NCBI GenBank assembly: GCA_964034945.1
Contig: OZ035961.1
Span: 62,027,629-62,091,628, forward strand
Direction: 5' to 3'
Source: Chrysopilus asiliformis
Taxonomy: Eukaryota; Arthropoda; Insecta; Diptera; Rhagionidae
DNA: 64,000 nt
The notes under the pieces are model-generated. The model was not told where the DNA came from and searched no databases. It worked only from the letters and a program-made list of their open reading frames with translations. A program made the position numbers and the translations under genes. Shown piece by piece: positions 43,101 through 52,599 of this stretch (position 1 is the first letter of the stretch; each line of letters begins with the position of its first letter).

Positions 43101-45433
43101 AACTACCAGTAACAAAACGGTCACTGCTGTCAGAATCGACCAAACTGTTCGATCCCATCGGACTTCTTTCGCCTTGTACAATCATCGCCAAAATAATATT
43201 CCAGCAACTCTGGCGACCCGCAATGGATTGGGACGATCCCGTTCCGGAACCTATTTTGGAACAGTGGACTGAGTATAGAGGTAATTTGCAAACTTTAATG
43301 AACCTTCGTATCCCCAGATGGCTCGGGCTTGATCATCCAGGTGCAACGCTAGATCTGCATGGCTTCGCAGATGCCTCACAAACGGCATATGCCGCGGTTG
43401 TTTATGTTCGATCTGAGCTGGAGGATGGCACGATCTACGTGAGACTCGTGACTGGGAAAGCTAAAGTTGCCCCACTTTCAACAACTTCCTTGCCGCGGTT
43501 AGAGTTATGCGCCGCTGTCCTGCTAGTTAACCTGATAGAACACGTGACCACAGCTTTCGGTGATCGCTTCCGTAGTTACTACTGCTGGACCGACTCTACT
43601 GTTACTCTGGCATGGATCCAGGGCCATCCGAGTAAGTGGACAACGTTCGTGGCCAACCGAGTTGCGAAGATCCAAAGGGCCAAACCATCAACCAATTGGT
43701 ATCATGTTCGAACTGGCGAAAATCCTGCAGATTGTGCGTCACGGGGTATCCTACCATCCAAACTCATCGAACACTCCCTGTGGTGGTCAGGACCATGCTG
43801 GTTGAGCGTTCCGCAAGAGTCATGGCCGATGAATCAGCAAACTACTTTCGACACGATTTTGGATCTGCGGACTACGAGCAACATTGTTCTTCAAGCTGCT
43901 TCTACAGAACCCCCTTGGGACCTAATCCACAAATATTCATCGTTGTCAAAATTGAAACGCATCACAGCACTGGTACTTCGTTTCGTACACAATTTGAAAT
44001 GTAAAATATTTAACAGCCAACGACCTCGCGAGGGTGCCATCAGCCACAAGGAATTCAATGAGGCGATGAACGTCTGGATAAAAATAACTCAACGGGAACA
44101 CTTTTCAGAGGACATCTTTAATCTACAATTGGACAACACGTTACAAGCGCGCAGTAAAATCATGAAGCTGTCCCCGTTTTTGGATTCCAGAGGCATCATA
44201 AGAGTGGGCGGACGGTTGCGGAATGCTCCCTTAAGCTCTGACGCTAAACATCCGATTCTGCTACCTGCAAAATCGCCACTGACCTCTCTGCTGTGCTTGG
44301 AGATACACAAAATTACATTACATGCTGGTCCCCAATTGATGCATTCCGTTTTATCGACTCGTTTTTGGGTGATAAAGGCTAGGGCAGCCTTGAGGAAAAT
44401 AGCACACAACTGCGTTCTCTGCCGACGTCATCGACCGATCCAGTTATCTCAAATCATGGCAGACTTACCTCGAGCGCGCGTTGAACCAGCAAGGCCGTTC
44501 ATTCGTAGCGGCGTTGACTTCGCTGGACCCTACTCGATTCGTCTTTCAAAAGGTCGAGGAATAAAATCCACTAAGGGCTATATAGCCGTCTTCATTTGTA
44601 TGGCGACGGGCGCTATGCACTTGAAACTGGCTAGCGACCTTTCTACCTCGACTTTCATCGCTACTTACAAGCGATTTATCGCACGTAGAGGTTACTGTAA
44701 GGAGCTGTACAGCGATAATGGAACGAACTTTGTAGGTGCAGAGAAGGAACTTCGACTCATCTTAACGCAAGCGTGCACCGATTATCAACTACAAACATTA
44801 CTGTCAAACGACAATGTGGTTTGGCACTTCAATCCGCCGTCAGCCCCACACATGGGTGGATATTGGGAAGCCGCTGTAAAGCGCGTAAAGCATCACTTGA
44901 GACGTGCATTATTTTCCCTGACCATCACGCTAACTTACGAAGAGTTCAGCACTCTTCTTGCGGAAGTTGAGTCGTGCGTCAACTCTCGTCCGCTATGCCC
45001 GCTTTCATCAGACGCAGATGACTTGCAAGTCCTTACTCCAGGCCATTTCCTGGTGGGAGAAGCGCTTAAAACACTACCAGAACCTCATACTACCGCTTTT
45101 AAGGGCAATCTCCTCACGCGATGGCAATCCATTTCTCAAATACGTCAACATTTTTGGCGCCGATGGAGTACCGAGTACATAACTCAGCTTCAAAGACGGG
45201 TGAAGTGGTCTAAACCCTCACCAAACGTTGCAACAGGAGACTTGATGTTGATTCGGGACGAGAGACTTCCTCCGTCTAAATGGAAGATGGGTAGAGTCAC
45301 AACGGTTTTTCCAGGACCTGACGGAAGAGTCCGTTCTCTGATGCTAAAAACGGCTGAGGGAATTCTCGTGAGGCCGATAGTAAAATTAAGTCCGCTACCG
45401 TCGAACATCGAGGACGACACCATTGATAAATGA
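40154..45433 (+). CDS. BEL/Pao retrotransposon Gag-Pol polyprotein, intact
   Basis: One uninterrupted frame of 1759 codons. Order: Gag with a DUF1759-type region (about 145-290, 'LPTFNGDPCEWKSFHDRF'), a Cys/His knuckle region (355-415, 'CVYCMGLHAIYFC' and 'LCTNCLSNGHPLDEC'), a repeat of ISPNSS (about 425-447), aspartic protease (DTGS at about 487), reverse transcriptase (YMDD at 894-897), RNase H ('FADAS' at 1071, WTDST at 1145-1149), an integrase zinc region (about 1385-1430), integrase core (D1455, D1521, E1572) and a DUF5641-type end ('HFWRRWSTEY', 'RDERLPPSKWKMGRV'). All catalytic residues are present. There is no envelope gene. Intact coding suggests a young and possibly active copy, depending on the hidden 5' LTR. 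Confidence 0.97.
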   Translation: MPTLTKRDTAKNAIRRTLVASKDADAEYDLVSVESYLQLLREQWEAFRMAHNLVLETCGPSTLKDQEPEFEQAEQWYRDSLINFSRLQASLAPRRSLSQSDRSPSNTPAIAQPVPAQTRSAAKLPPIALPTFNGDPCEWKSFHDRFSSLVHNNDGLAGSQKLHYLRSTLQGEALNVIQSFPVTDQNYAEAWTALKTRYDVHRVIVESHISALVSLPSVKTESATAIKALLDNILIHVRALKAIKQPIEHWDAWIIHFTAAKLDPETRKQWEMQLTSSEIPAFTALTTFLESRCRSLTAVESHKPSQAFVSKTVKSKSVPGSLHATNGKTSDFHGMRSKGNGKSNRTSAMTAGATCVYCMGLHAIYFCTQFKSLDSSGRRSAAEQKKLCTNCLSNGHPLDECRSTSTCRVCDKRHHTLLHTDTNASAVISPNSSAAISPNSSTVISPNSSTVASVHFANNHRSALLATAVVNVLDAAGRWQSARILFDTGSHVSFVSEACMQRLKINRSPQSTSIAGIGATNIGYTKGSASLTLSSTVSKFSITIQALILPKITNNLPATRVDLGNWPHLNCIQLADPQFFVPAPVDILLGADELSTVFLDGLIKGPQGSPMAQNSSFGWVLIGNVNCLADRSANFSAISLHCDADLTTAVSKFWELEDIPVTKHYTEEERTCERIFEETHSRLDNGRYVVKLPFKEHRPLGNSREAAVRGLLRMEARFRRDPLLHEEYKSFMREFLTLGHMEEASENLPQEKCYYMPHRAVIKESSSTTRLRVVFNASMKTSSGVSLNDTQMIGPQLQPPLNTLLLRFRSHRLAMTADVTKMYRQIFVSKEDTEFQRIVWRESPSEPIKNYRLLTVTYGVSSASYLAVKSLQQIAIDEGDRFPLASPIVPRVFYMDDLLTGSYDETELIRLQREILALLRKGGFELRKWSSNSDALLESIPPELRETKISLSLADDDTVKTLGLQWNPSSDCLMFSVDLPDAKLPVTKRSLLSESTKLFDPIGLLSPCTIIAKIIFQQLWRPAMDWDDPVPEPILEQWTEYRGNLQTLMNLRIPRWLGLDHPGATLDLHGFADASQTAYAAVVYVRSELEDGTIYVRLVTGKAKVAPLSTTSLPRLELCAAVLLVNLIEHVTTAFGDRFRSYYCWTDSTVTLAWIQGHPSKWTTFVANRVAKIQRAKPSTNWYHVRTGENPADCASRGILPSKLIEHSLWWSGPCWLSVPQESWPMNQQTTFDTILDLRTTSNIVLQAASTEPPWDLIHKYSSLSKLKRITALVLRFVHNLKCKIFNSQRPREGAISHKEFNEAMNVWIKITQREHFSEDIFNLQLDNTLQARSKIMKLSPFLDSRGIIRVGGRLRNAPLSSDAKHPILLPAKSPLTSLLCLEIHKITLHAGPQLMHSVLSTRFWVIKARAALRKIAHNCVLCRRHRPIQLSQIMADLPRARVEPARPFIRSGVDFAGPYSIRLSKGRGIKSTKGYIAVFICMATGAMHLKLASDLSTSTFIATYKRFIARRGYCKELYSDNGTNFVGAEKELRLILTQACTDYQLQTLLSNDNVVWHFNPPSAPHMGGYWEAAVKRVKHHLRRALFSLTITLTYEEFSTLLAEVESCVNSRPLCPLSSDADDLQVLTPGHFLVGEALKTLPEPHTTAFKGNLLTRWQSISQIRQHFWRRWSTEYITQLQRRVKWSKPSPNVATGDLMLIRDERLPPSKWKMGRVTTVFPGPDGRVRSLMLKTAEGILVRPIVKLSPLPSNIEDDTIDK
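41420..41512 (+). repeat. In-frame 27-bp repeat in BEL Gag
   Basis: About three and a half copies of a 27-bp unit encoding the peptide ISPNSS plus three variable residues lie between the Cys knuckles and the protease. The spacer could vary in length between copies of this element. Confidence 0.8.
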
Positions 45434-45552
45434 TTATCGTAACTTAAATAATACTTGTTTTCATATTATTTGTTTTCATATTATTGTTAAATTCAGTCAT
45501 TTATTATGAATAATTTGATTTCGTAATATTGAATTAAATTTTAAATTTATTT

Positions 45553-45566
45553 CAAGGCAGGCGGAA
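45553..45566 (+). promoter_or_regulatory. BEL polypurine tract
   Basis: CAAGGCAGGCGGAA lies directly before the presumed LTR start TGTTACAGCC. It would prime plus-strand DNA synthesis. It has some pyrimidine interruptions, as in many BEL elements. Confidence 0.65.
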
Positions 45567-45684
45567 TGTTACAGCCGCAATTGTTTTTAGTAGTGCCTAT
45601 TCAGACGTTGAAGGAGACGCATCTGTAAAACCGACGAATAAAAATAGTTTATCATATTAAATTAGTGTCTTTTAATTTTCGGCA
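45567..45684 (+). mobile_element. BEL 3' LTR (end approximate)
   Basis: It starts TGTTACAGCCGC and probably ends ...TTTTCGGCA, about 118 bp, with a poly(A) signal AATAAA at 45637-45642. This is short for a BEL LTR. The second BEL downstream has a similarly short candidate LTR (about 144 bp). The end cannot be fixed because the 5' LTR is in the gap. Right after it the decayed BEL coding sequence begins. Confidence 0.6.
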
Positions 45685-45704
45685 ATTTTAGTGTTCAAAA
45701 GCAA

Positions 45705-48686
45705 CCATACGCAACCATGGCGAACCATACGCACAAAATACGCAGCTCGGGTGGATCCTATTTGGAAAGCTAAACAGCAACGTTCACATAGCTGGACATA
45801 ACGACAAGATTCATTCGCAAGGGTGTCATACTGTCAGTCTTCATTGCGATGCTGCATTGACAAACGCAGTTAAAAGACTATGGGAGATCGAGGAAATGAC
45901 AAAGGCTAAAATCTGGTCCGAAGAAGAACAGGATTGTGACGACATTTTCCTAAAAACGCATAGACGTCTCCCTAATGGCCGTTACGTCGTCAATTTACCA
46001 TTTAAGTCTCACATCCCACTAGGTAAATCCAGAAATGCCGCAGTTAAAGCCCTGTTACAGATGGAAACCCGATTTTCCAAGGACAGCGACTTGCAAGAAG
46101 GATATACTGCTTTCGTCAAGGAGTATTTGAGCTTGGGTCACATGAAACGTGTACCTCCAGGTACCGATGAGTCCAAATGCTATTACTTCCCACACCACGC
46201 AGTATTGAAAGAATCAAGCAGCACAACTAAATTGAGAGTAGTTTTTAATGCGTCCAAACCCGCTTCGACAGGCACGTCGTTATACGACATCTTGATGGTA
46301 GGCCCACAACTTCAAGACAACCTCTTCGCCATACTACTGAGGTTCAGAAGTTATCGACACGCGATGACAGGTGACATTGCGAAAATGTACAGCAGGAATG
46401 CGCCTCTGAAAGGGATTATCCACAAGCCTCCGAGATTGTACTTCGAAATTTCTACATGGACGATCTGTTGACCGGTTCCTACTCTGAAACTCAACTCAAA
46501 GCAAATCGACGGCAAATAACGAACATTCTAAAAGAAGGTTGCTTTGAGATAAGGAAATGGGCATCCAATAGTGCAGACTTGATGCAAAGTGTTCCAGAAG
46601 ATCAGCGTGAATTCAAACCTACTTTGGAACTGGGCGATCGAGAAACCGTCAAGGCACTAGGTTTACATTGGTTACCGGCGAAAGACTGTCTACTTTTCAG
46701 TGCCGACATACCTCCATTAAACAAAACGCAAGGTACTCTCGTGTGCAGCAAAACTGTTCGATCCTTTAGGACTACTTTCACCGGTCACTATAGTTGCGAA
46801 GATTCTATTTCAAAAGCTCTGGCGACCGCATGTAGATTGGGATGAAGAAATCCCATCAAATATTCGCTTACCGTGGATTCAGTATCATCAAAACCTTCAA
46901 TTTCTTACAGACGTCCGCATCCCACGATGGCTAGGAACAGGTGAACCGGGTGCAAGTATACAGCTTCATGGGTTTGCCGATGCATCGCAATCTGCAAATG
47001 CTGCCGGAATTTATGCAAAAGTTCGATCGACCAATGGCGATATTTCAATCAGTCTTATTTATGCCAAGACTAGGTTGGCACCACTGAGCACTATATCATT
47101 GCCACGCTTGGAGCTCTGTGCAGCAGTTGTTCTTGCACGATTAATGGAACAAGTTCAAGATGCCCTCTCTCTTGATAATGCCGATATTTATTGCTGGACC
47201 GACTCAACAGTGACTCTTGCTTGGGTGAGCAACTGTCCTAGCAAATGGAACACTTTCGTCTCCAATCGCGTATCTGAGATTCAGAAGATAATTTCAGCGA
47301 AGGCTTGGAGGCATGTTCCATCCCAACACAATCCCGCTGATTGCGCGTCAAGAGGTAACCAGCCACAGGAGTTTCTTCGACATTCACTATGGTGGTCCGG
47401 TGCCACATGGCTGCAAAGAGAGGAAATTTCTTGGCCTAACCTATCCGAAATGCCTTCCACAACGTTGGAACAACGTAAATCAACACTCATTTCTTGTTGC
47501 AGTGACCCAGATCCAAAGGGTGAACCAAAAATTCTTCGAGCACATTCTTCCATAACGAAACTGCTAGGAGTAATGGCGTATATTTTACGATTCGCTAAAA
47601 ATTCGAGAACAACAAAACGCAACATAGGACACCTTACATCTATCGAACTTCACAACTCCCTCAATCGTTTAATATCAGTAACGTAAAGGTATTATTTTCA
47701 GGATGATATTAACACACTCTTGAAAGGTAAATCGGTAGGTTTAAATTTCATCCATACTTGGACGACAAGGGCATCATACGAGTAGGAGGACGGTTGCGGC
47801 ACGCAAAAATTACTCCCGATATGCGACATCCAGTTCTGCTACCTGCTAAGTCGTCACTCGCAATACTAATTTGCCGCAACATCCATCGCATTACGCTCCA
47901 CGCAGGACCTCAGGCTATGCAAGGTATGCTACAACAGAAATATTACGTACAGGGTGGGCCAGAATAGACGCAGGGGTTTGAAGTCTTTATAACTTTATTT
48001 TTATTTTTTTAATTTTGTTTCAGCATTTTATTAAGAAGACTTGGGCAATTTAAAATGAACCTGTACACAATAGAACAACGAACCGGTGGGCGGTGGGCTC
48101 AATGGCTCTTTTACGGGACATGTTTGGCGGACGCATTATTTCGAAAACGTCTTGTTAGGAAAATTGCTCTAAGCTGTCCGACATGCATTCGCCATAGACA
48201 AAATCATGTGAATTGTTAGCAACTCTGTATGCTAGCTGTGTTTCGGTGTGCTCTTTCCTTTTTGGTTGACGATCGACACCAAGTACACGTAGTCCAGCTG
48301 GTTCCCTGGAAACTAATCATAAAGGTACAACTAAATAAATAATTATAAATAGCAGAAGCGGTTTTTCTCATCTACAAAGATGGAGACTTATTTCTCAACA
48401 ACGCCAACATTTTTGGCGCCGGTGGAGTTCGGAGTACCTGTCGGAGCTTCAAAAACGTCAAAAGTGGAATCATGCGTTTAAAAACTTAAAGGTAGGGGAT
48501 ATGGTTCTCGTTCGTGATGAACGGCTTCCACCAGCTAAGTGGAAGATGGGACGCATAATATCAACGCAACCTGGAAAAGATGAGCTAGTCAGGGTAGTTA
48601 AGGTGAAAACCCAAGAAGGCATCTTTATTCGTCCTATTGTAAAGTTATGCCCGTTACCGGACTTGGAAACGTCGACGGAATCCTAA
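45705..48686 (+). pseudogene. Second BEL/Pao element, decayed
   Basis: A related but distinct BEL. It begins near the end of the protease ('AQNTQLGWILFGK'), continues with a linker and RT start (45857-46420), then skips the RT core and resumes at 'FYMDDLLTGSYSETQL' (46452). A frameshift near 46735 is followed by RNase H ('FADASQSANAAG', WTDST at about 47198) and 'HNPADCASRG', a stop at 47684, the integrase zinc start ('GIIRVGGRLRHAKI'), and then a mariner insertion at 47950. The integrase core is deleted between about 48230 and 48372. The DUF5641-type end ('RDERLPPAKWKMGRI') is open to the normal stop at 48684. Gag is missing. Not active. Confidence 0.9.
47950..48153 (+). pseudogene. Internally deleted mariner-like insert
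   Basis: It starts CAGGGTGGGCC, a mariner-like terminal motif, then an ATG frame 'MNLYTIEQR', the typical start of the helix-turn-helix of insect mariner/IS630-like transposases. At 48102 another frame reads 'MALLRDMFGGRIISKTS', which matches a block just before the second half of the DDE domain. The middle is deleted. BEL integrase sequence ('RKIALSCPTCIRHRQNHV') resumes at about 48155. No matching right terminus is visible, so the right end is lost. Confidence 0.65.
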
Positions 48687-48851
48687 TCCTCTACAAATAC
48701 AATTTAACTGATTTATCTCCAAACTCTAATTTGATAACGAACTTATGCTAAAGTCATTTAAAGTAACTTACAGATATGAAATTTTAAATTTTTTAATCTT
48801 ATTATACCATATTCAATAAATTTTCTTTGAACTAGTTCAAGGAGGGCTGTA

Positions 48852-48995
48852 TGTAAACGCCACCAATACAATTTTGTATATTAACTATTGTTATCTTCCG
48901 CTTTGTTTTTGATTGAAAATGCAAATTGTAAAGACTCAGTTTTATTATAGAATTTATGAAGATCAGTCGTGTTTCATTTCGTTTAGAACGCAACA
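48852..48995 (+). mobile_element. Candidate 3' LTR of the second BEL
   Basis: After the stop codon and about 165 bases, a purine-rich AAGGAGGGCTG precedes TGTAAACGCC, a likely LTR start. The end may be ...AACGCAACA. There is no second copy in the window to confirm it. Confidence 0.4.
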
Positions 48996-48999
48996 TCGC

Positions 49000-49480
49000 T
49001 CATTCATTCAGATTTAATTGGTCCATTAACACAAGTAGATAGTTATTCGTATTGTTTAACCTGTATTGATCGCTATGTATTGATCTGTATTGAACGTTGA
49101 ACTGTAGTTATTCCGTAAAATGATCTAACTTCAAAAATTTTTGCTTTCGCATTTTGGTTGGATTTGTTGCTATGGTGTTCCTCTACAGATCCAGGTAGTC
49201 AGTTCGAAGCTACTTTATATCGCGAATTTTTAAAACTGCTTGGAATCAAACGATGCCGAACTTCGTCATATCATCCGTCATCTAATGGTTTGATCGAGGG
49301 TTGGTATCGGACCCTAAAAACAGCTATCAAATGTCACGCGAAAAAGAATTGGTTACGTTGTTTACCAACTATTTTATTAGGTACACGTATAATTTGGATG
49401 CAACTGTACTAATATTCGACTTCCGGGTGAAATGTTTGTGGAAACAGTATCAAAAACCGACGAGCACGAATTTATTAGGT
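49000..49480 (+). pseudogene. Ty3/gypsy integrase remnant, first part
   Basis: Decayed frames read 'DLIGPLTQVDSYSYCLTCID' (first Asp region), 'DPGSQFEATLYREFLKLLG' (second Asp region), 'RTSSYHPSSNGLIEGWYRTL' (region of the catalytic Glu, here E with W-Y after it), 'NWLRCLPTILLG' and 'LPGEMFVETVSKTDEHEF'. This is a Ty3/gypsy integrase core with a gap in the middle and several stops. A MITE interrupts it at 49483. Confidence 0.85.
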
Positions 49481-49482
49481 TA

Positions 49483-49849
49483 CACCCAACTCTTTTTTTA
49501 CACGGTCTTTTTTTACACGATTTTGAAATAACACGGTCCTTATTTTATCGTATGTATGTATATTTTTTTTAATAATAAAAATTATATGAATTATATTTTG
49601 TTTTTGTTACTTGTTTTATAATTTTTCAATAAAAATTAATATTAGTTATATTTTGTTTTTCTTTATAATTTATTATATTTTTTTTGCATGGTTTTTAGGA
49701 CAACATATAGCTTTTTTTCATCTTACACGGTTTTTTAAAGCTGTGGAACACATCCTCAATTTTAATATGTGCTGCATATCTTTTTTTACACGGTTTTTTT
49801 ACACGACTTTCGTTGGAACGTATCTACCGTGTAAAAAAAGAGTTGGGTG
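49483..49849. mobile_element. Mariner-type MITE, TA duplication, 367 bp
   Basis: The ends CACCCAACTCTTTTTTTACA are perfect inverted repeats extending to CGG, flanked by TA (49481-49482 and 49850-49851). Removing the element with one TA restores the gypsy integrase frame. TTTTTTTACACGG recurs several times inside in both orientations. TA targets are typical of Tc1/mariner elements. Confidence 0.9.
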
Positions 49850-49851
49850 TA

Positions 49852-50200
49852 CTTAAAACATATTTTGAGTCAGTTCGTCCTGGTATTTCGTCAAACCATT
49901 CTAATTTTAATTTTTGTTATTAAAGATCTCAAAACATGCTCCCAAGTTTTTGTTCCCGAGGATTCTGTTAAATCATCTCTGCAACAGTCTTACAAAGGTC
50001 CATATTCAGTCATTAGTCGTGATGATAAAACTTTTCTTTTATCGTTCAATGACAAAGAAAAAAATATCAGTTGTGGTCAACACAAAACTTTCTTCTACAA
50101 AATCTACGACCCTGCGCAATTTACGCTAGAGCCCTGTCGCGTTGTCAACCTAAGACGACCTCCCAATAAATTCTTGGTTTATTCAAAAATATCAAAAACG
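49852..50200 (+). pseudogene. Ty3/gypsy integrase C-terminus
   Basis: Continues the gypsy frame: 'DLKTCSQVFVPEDSVKSSL' and 'QQSYKGPYSVISRDDKTFLL' resemble the C-terminal SH3-like part of gypsy integrases ('D-x-x-x-C-x-x-VF', 'GPY-x-V'). At about 50056 it enters the GACA-tailed repeat (AAATATCAGTTGTGGTCAAC). The last about 45 codons of the frame are that repeat, so either the repeat inserted here or the repeat family derives from the 3' end of this gypsy lineage. Confidence 0.8.
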
Positions 50201-50784
50201 TACAAAATTTGAGATAACTTGAGAACTGTAAAAGATATCAATTTACGGTAAATGGCAAAAATGTAGAAAATGTTAACATCTTTAATTATTCTTTTAACTG
50301 ATTTGTCGAAAAACCGTTAGTTTGCAAATTATTCGCATATTAATGAAAATATCTCAATAACGGTAAAAGATAACGGATAACGGTAAGAAACAAAATTGTG
50401 CAGAATGCCATTCTCATTAATTCACTTCCTACATTCAGTCAGCAAAAACCCGTTAGTTTTCGAGATAATCGCAAAAAACTGTTTTTTTTGGAAATAACGG
50501 TTTATCTCGATAACAGGTGGAGATATCGAGTTATAGCTAAAGACAAAAGTGTGGGAAATTTTATTTTCTCCAAGTTTTGTCATACTTAAGGCCACTAAAA
50601 AACGCGTAGTTTGGGAGTAAATCGAGAAAAACGAAATTGCGATTTTTGAAAAACCGCCATTTTGGATACTTCCGGTTAACGGATTTCCACCAAAAGTTGA
50701 TAGGATCGTCCCATTTCAGGACCCAACATGCCTATAAAATTTCATGGCGCTAGCTCTATTAGTTTTTGAGAAATCTTGTACACA
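50056..50784 (+). repeat. GACA-tailed repeat family, copy with 8-bp array (left part)
   Basis: The most complete copy. It begins AAATATCAGTTGTGGTCAAC, runs through blocks such as 'CTCAATAACGGTAAAAG', 'CCGTTAGTTTTCGAGATAAT' and 'GTTAACGGATTTCCACCAAA', and ends 'GAGAAATCTTGTACACAG' at the array. The repeat copies at 38683 and (inverted) 10445 and 37943 align along it. Confidence 0.9.
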
Positions 50785-52404
50785 GACTGACAGACTGACA
50801 GACAGACGGACAGACTGACAGACTGACAGACTGACAGACTGACAGACTGACAGACTGACAGACTGACAGACTGACAGACTGACAGACTGACAGACTGACA
50901 GACTGACAGACTGACAGACTGACAGACTGACAGACTGACAGACTGACAGACTGACAGACTGACAGACTGACAGACTGACAGACTGACAGACTGACAGACT
51001 GACAGACTGACAGACTGACAGACTGACAGACTGACAGACTGACAGACTGACAGACTGACAGACTGACAGACTGACAGACTGACAGACTGACAGACTGACA
51101 GACTGACAGACTGACAGACTGACAGACTGACAGACTGACAGACTGACAGACTGACAGACTGACAGACTGACAGACTGACAGACTGACAGACTGACAGACT
51201 GACAGACTGACAGACTGACAGACTGACAGACTGACAGACTGACAGACTGACAGACTGACAGACTGACAGACTGACAGACTGACAGACTGACAGACTGACA
51301 GACTGACAGACTGACAGACTGACAGACTGACAGACTGACAGACTGACAGACTGACAGACTGACAGACTGACAGACTGACAGACTGACAGACTGACAGACT
51401 GACAGACTGACAGACTGACAGACTGACAGACTGACAGACTGACAGACTGACAGACTGACAGACTGACAGACTGACAGACTGACAGACTGACAGACTGACA
51501 GACTGACAGACTGACAGACTGACAGACTGACAGACTGACAGACTGACAGACTGACAGACTGACAGACTGACAGACTGACAGACTGACAGACTGACAGACT
51601 GACAGACTGACAGACTGACAGACTGACAGACTGACAGACTGACAGACTGACAGACTGACAGACTGACAGACTGACAGACTGACAGACTGACAGACTGACA
51701 GACTGACAGACTGACAGACTGACAGACTGACAGACTGACAGACTGACAGACTGACAGACAGACGGACAGACTGACAGACAGACGGACAGACTGACAGACA
51801 GACGGACAGACTGACAGACTGACAGACTGACAGACTGACAGACTGACAGACTGACAGACTGACAGACTGACAGACTGACAGACTGACAGACTGACAGACT
51901 GACAGACTGACAGACTGACAGACTGACAGACTGACAGACTGACAGACTGACAGACTGACAGACTGACAGACTGACAGACTGACAGACAGACGGACAGACT
52001 GACAGACTGACAGACTGACAGACTGACAGACTGACAGACTGACAGACTGACAGACTGACAGACTGACAGGCTGACAGACTGACAGACTGACAGACTGACA
52101 GACTGACAGACTGACAGACTGACAGACTGACAGACTGACAGACTGACAGACTGACAGACTGACAGACTGACAGACTGACAGACTGACAGACTGACAGACT
52201 GACAGACTGACAGACTGACAGACTGACAGACTGACAGACTGACAGACTGACAGACTGACAGACTGACAGACTGACAGACTGACAGACTGACAGACTGACA
52301 GACTGACAGACTGACAGACTGACAGACTGACAGACTGACAGACTGACAGACTGACAGACTGACAGACTGACAGACTGACAGACTGACAGACTGACAGACA
52401 GAAA
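50785..52404 (+). repeat. 8-bp minisatellite array, 1.6 kb
   Basis: The unit GACTGACA is repeated about 200 times, with inserted variants GACAGACAGACGGACA near 50805, at 51755-51805 (three times) and at 51985, and one GGCTGACA near 52070. The 12-bp array at 1-10444 is made of the same four-base words (GACA, GACT) in another arrangement and sits at the same place in the same repeat family. The minus-strand frames of 555-576 codons (LSVCQSVS repeats) are artefacts of the repeat. Confidence 0.97.
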
Positions 52405-52530
52405 GACATTTTTTAAATATGACTCCAATCGACTCAGGAGTGATCGGGAAGTGTTTTTTAGGCAAAATTAAGAGGTCGAAATTTTTCATGAATACAATAC
52501 TTTATTATACTCCGTAGAAGAAACTAATAA
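52405..52530 (+). repeat. GACA-tailed repeat family, right end
   Basis: 'TATGACTCCAATCGACTCAG', 'AATTAAGAGGTCGAAATTTT' and 'TTTATTATACTCCGTAGAAG' follow the array, as at 11155-11275 and, diverged, at 25600 and 30960. This is the constant right end of the family. Confidence 0.85.
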
Positions 52531-52599
52531 TTTCGATCGAGAGATCGATTGATTGATTAAATTGTCGGGTAGTCCAAGACTAATCCCTCATGCACTTAG

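Noticed and set aside
50716..52489. Three minus-strand frames of 555-576 codons with repeating LSVCQSVS
   Set aside because: They are produced by the 8-bp GACTGACA array, which is open in all three frames of that strand. There is no codon bias, domain or conserved start.
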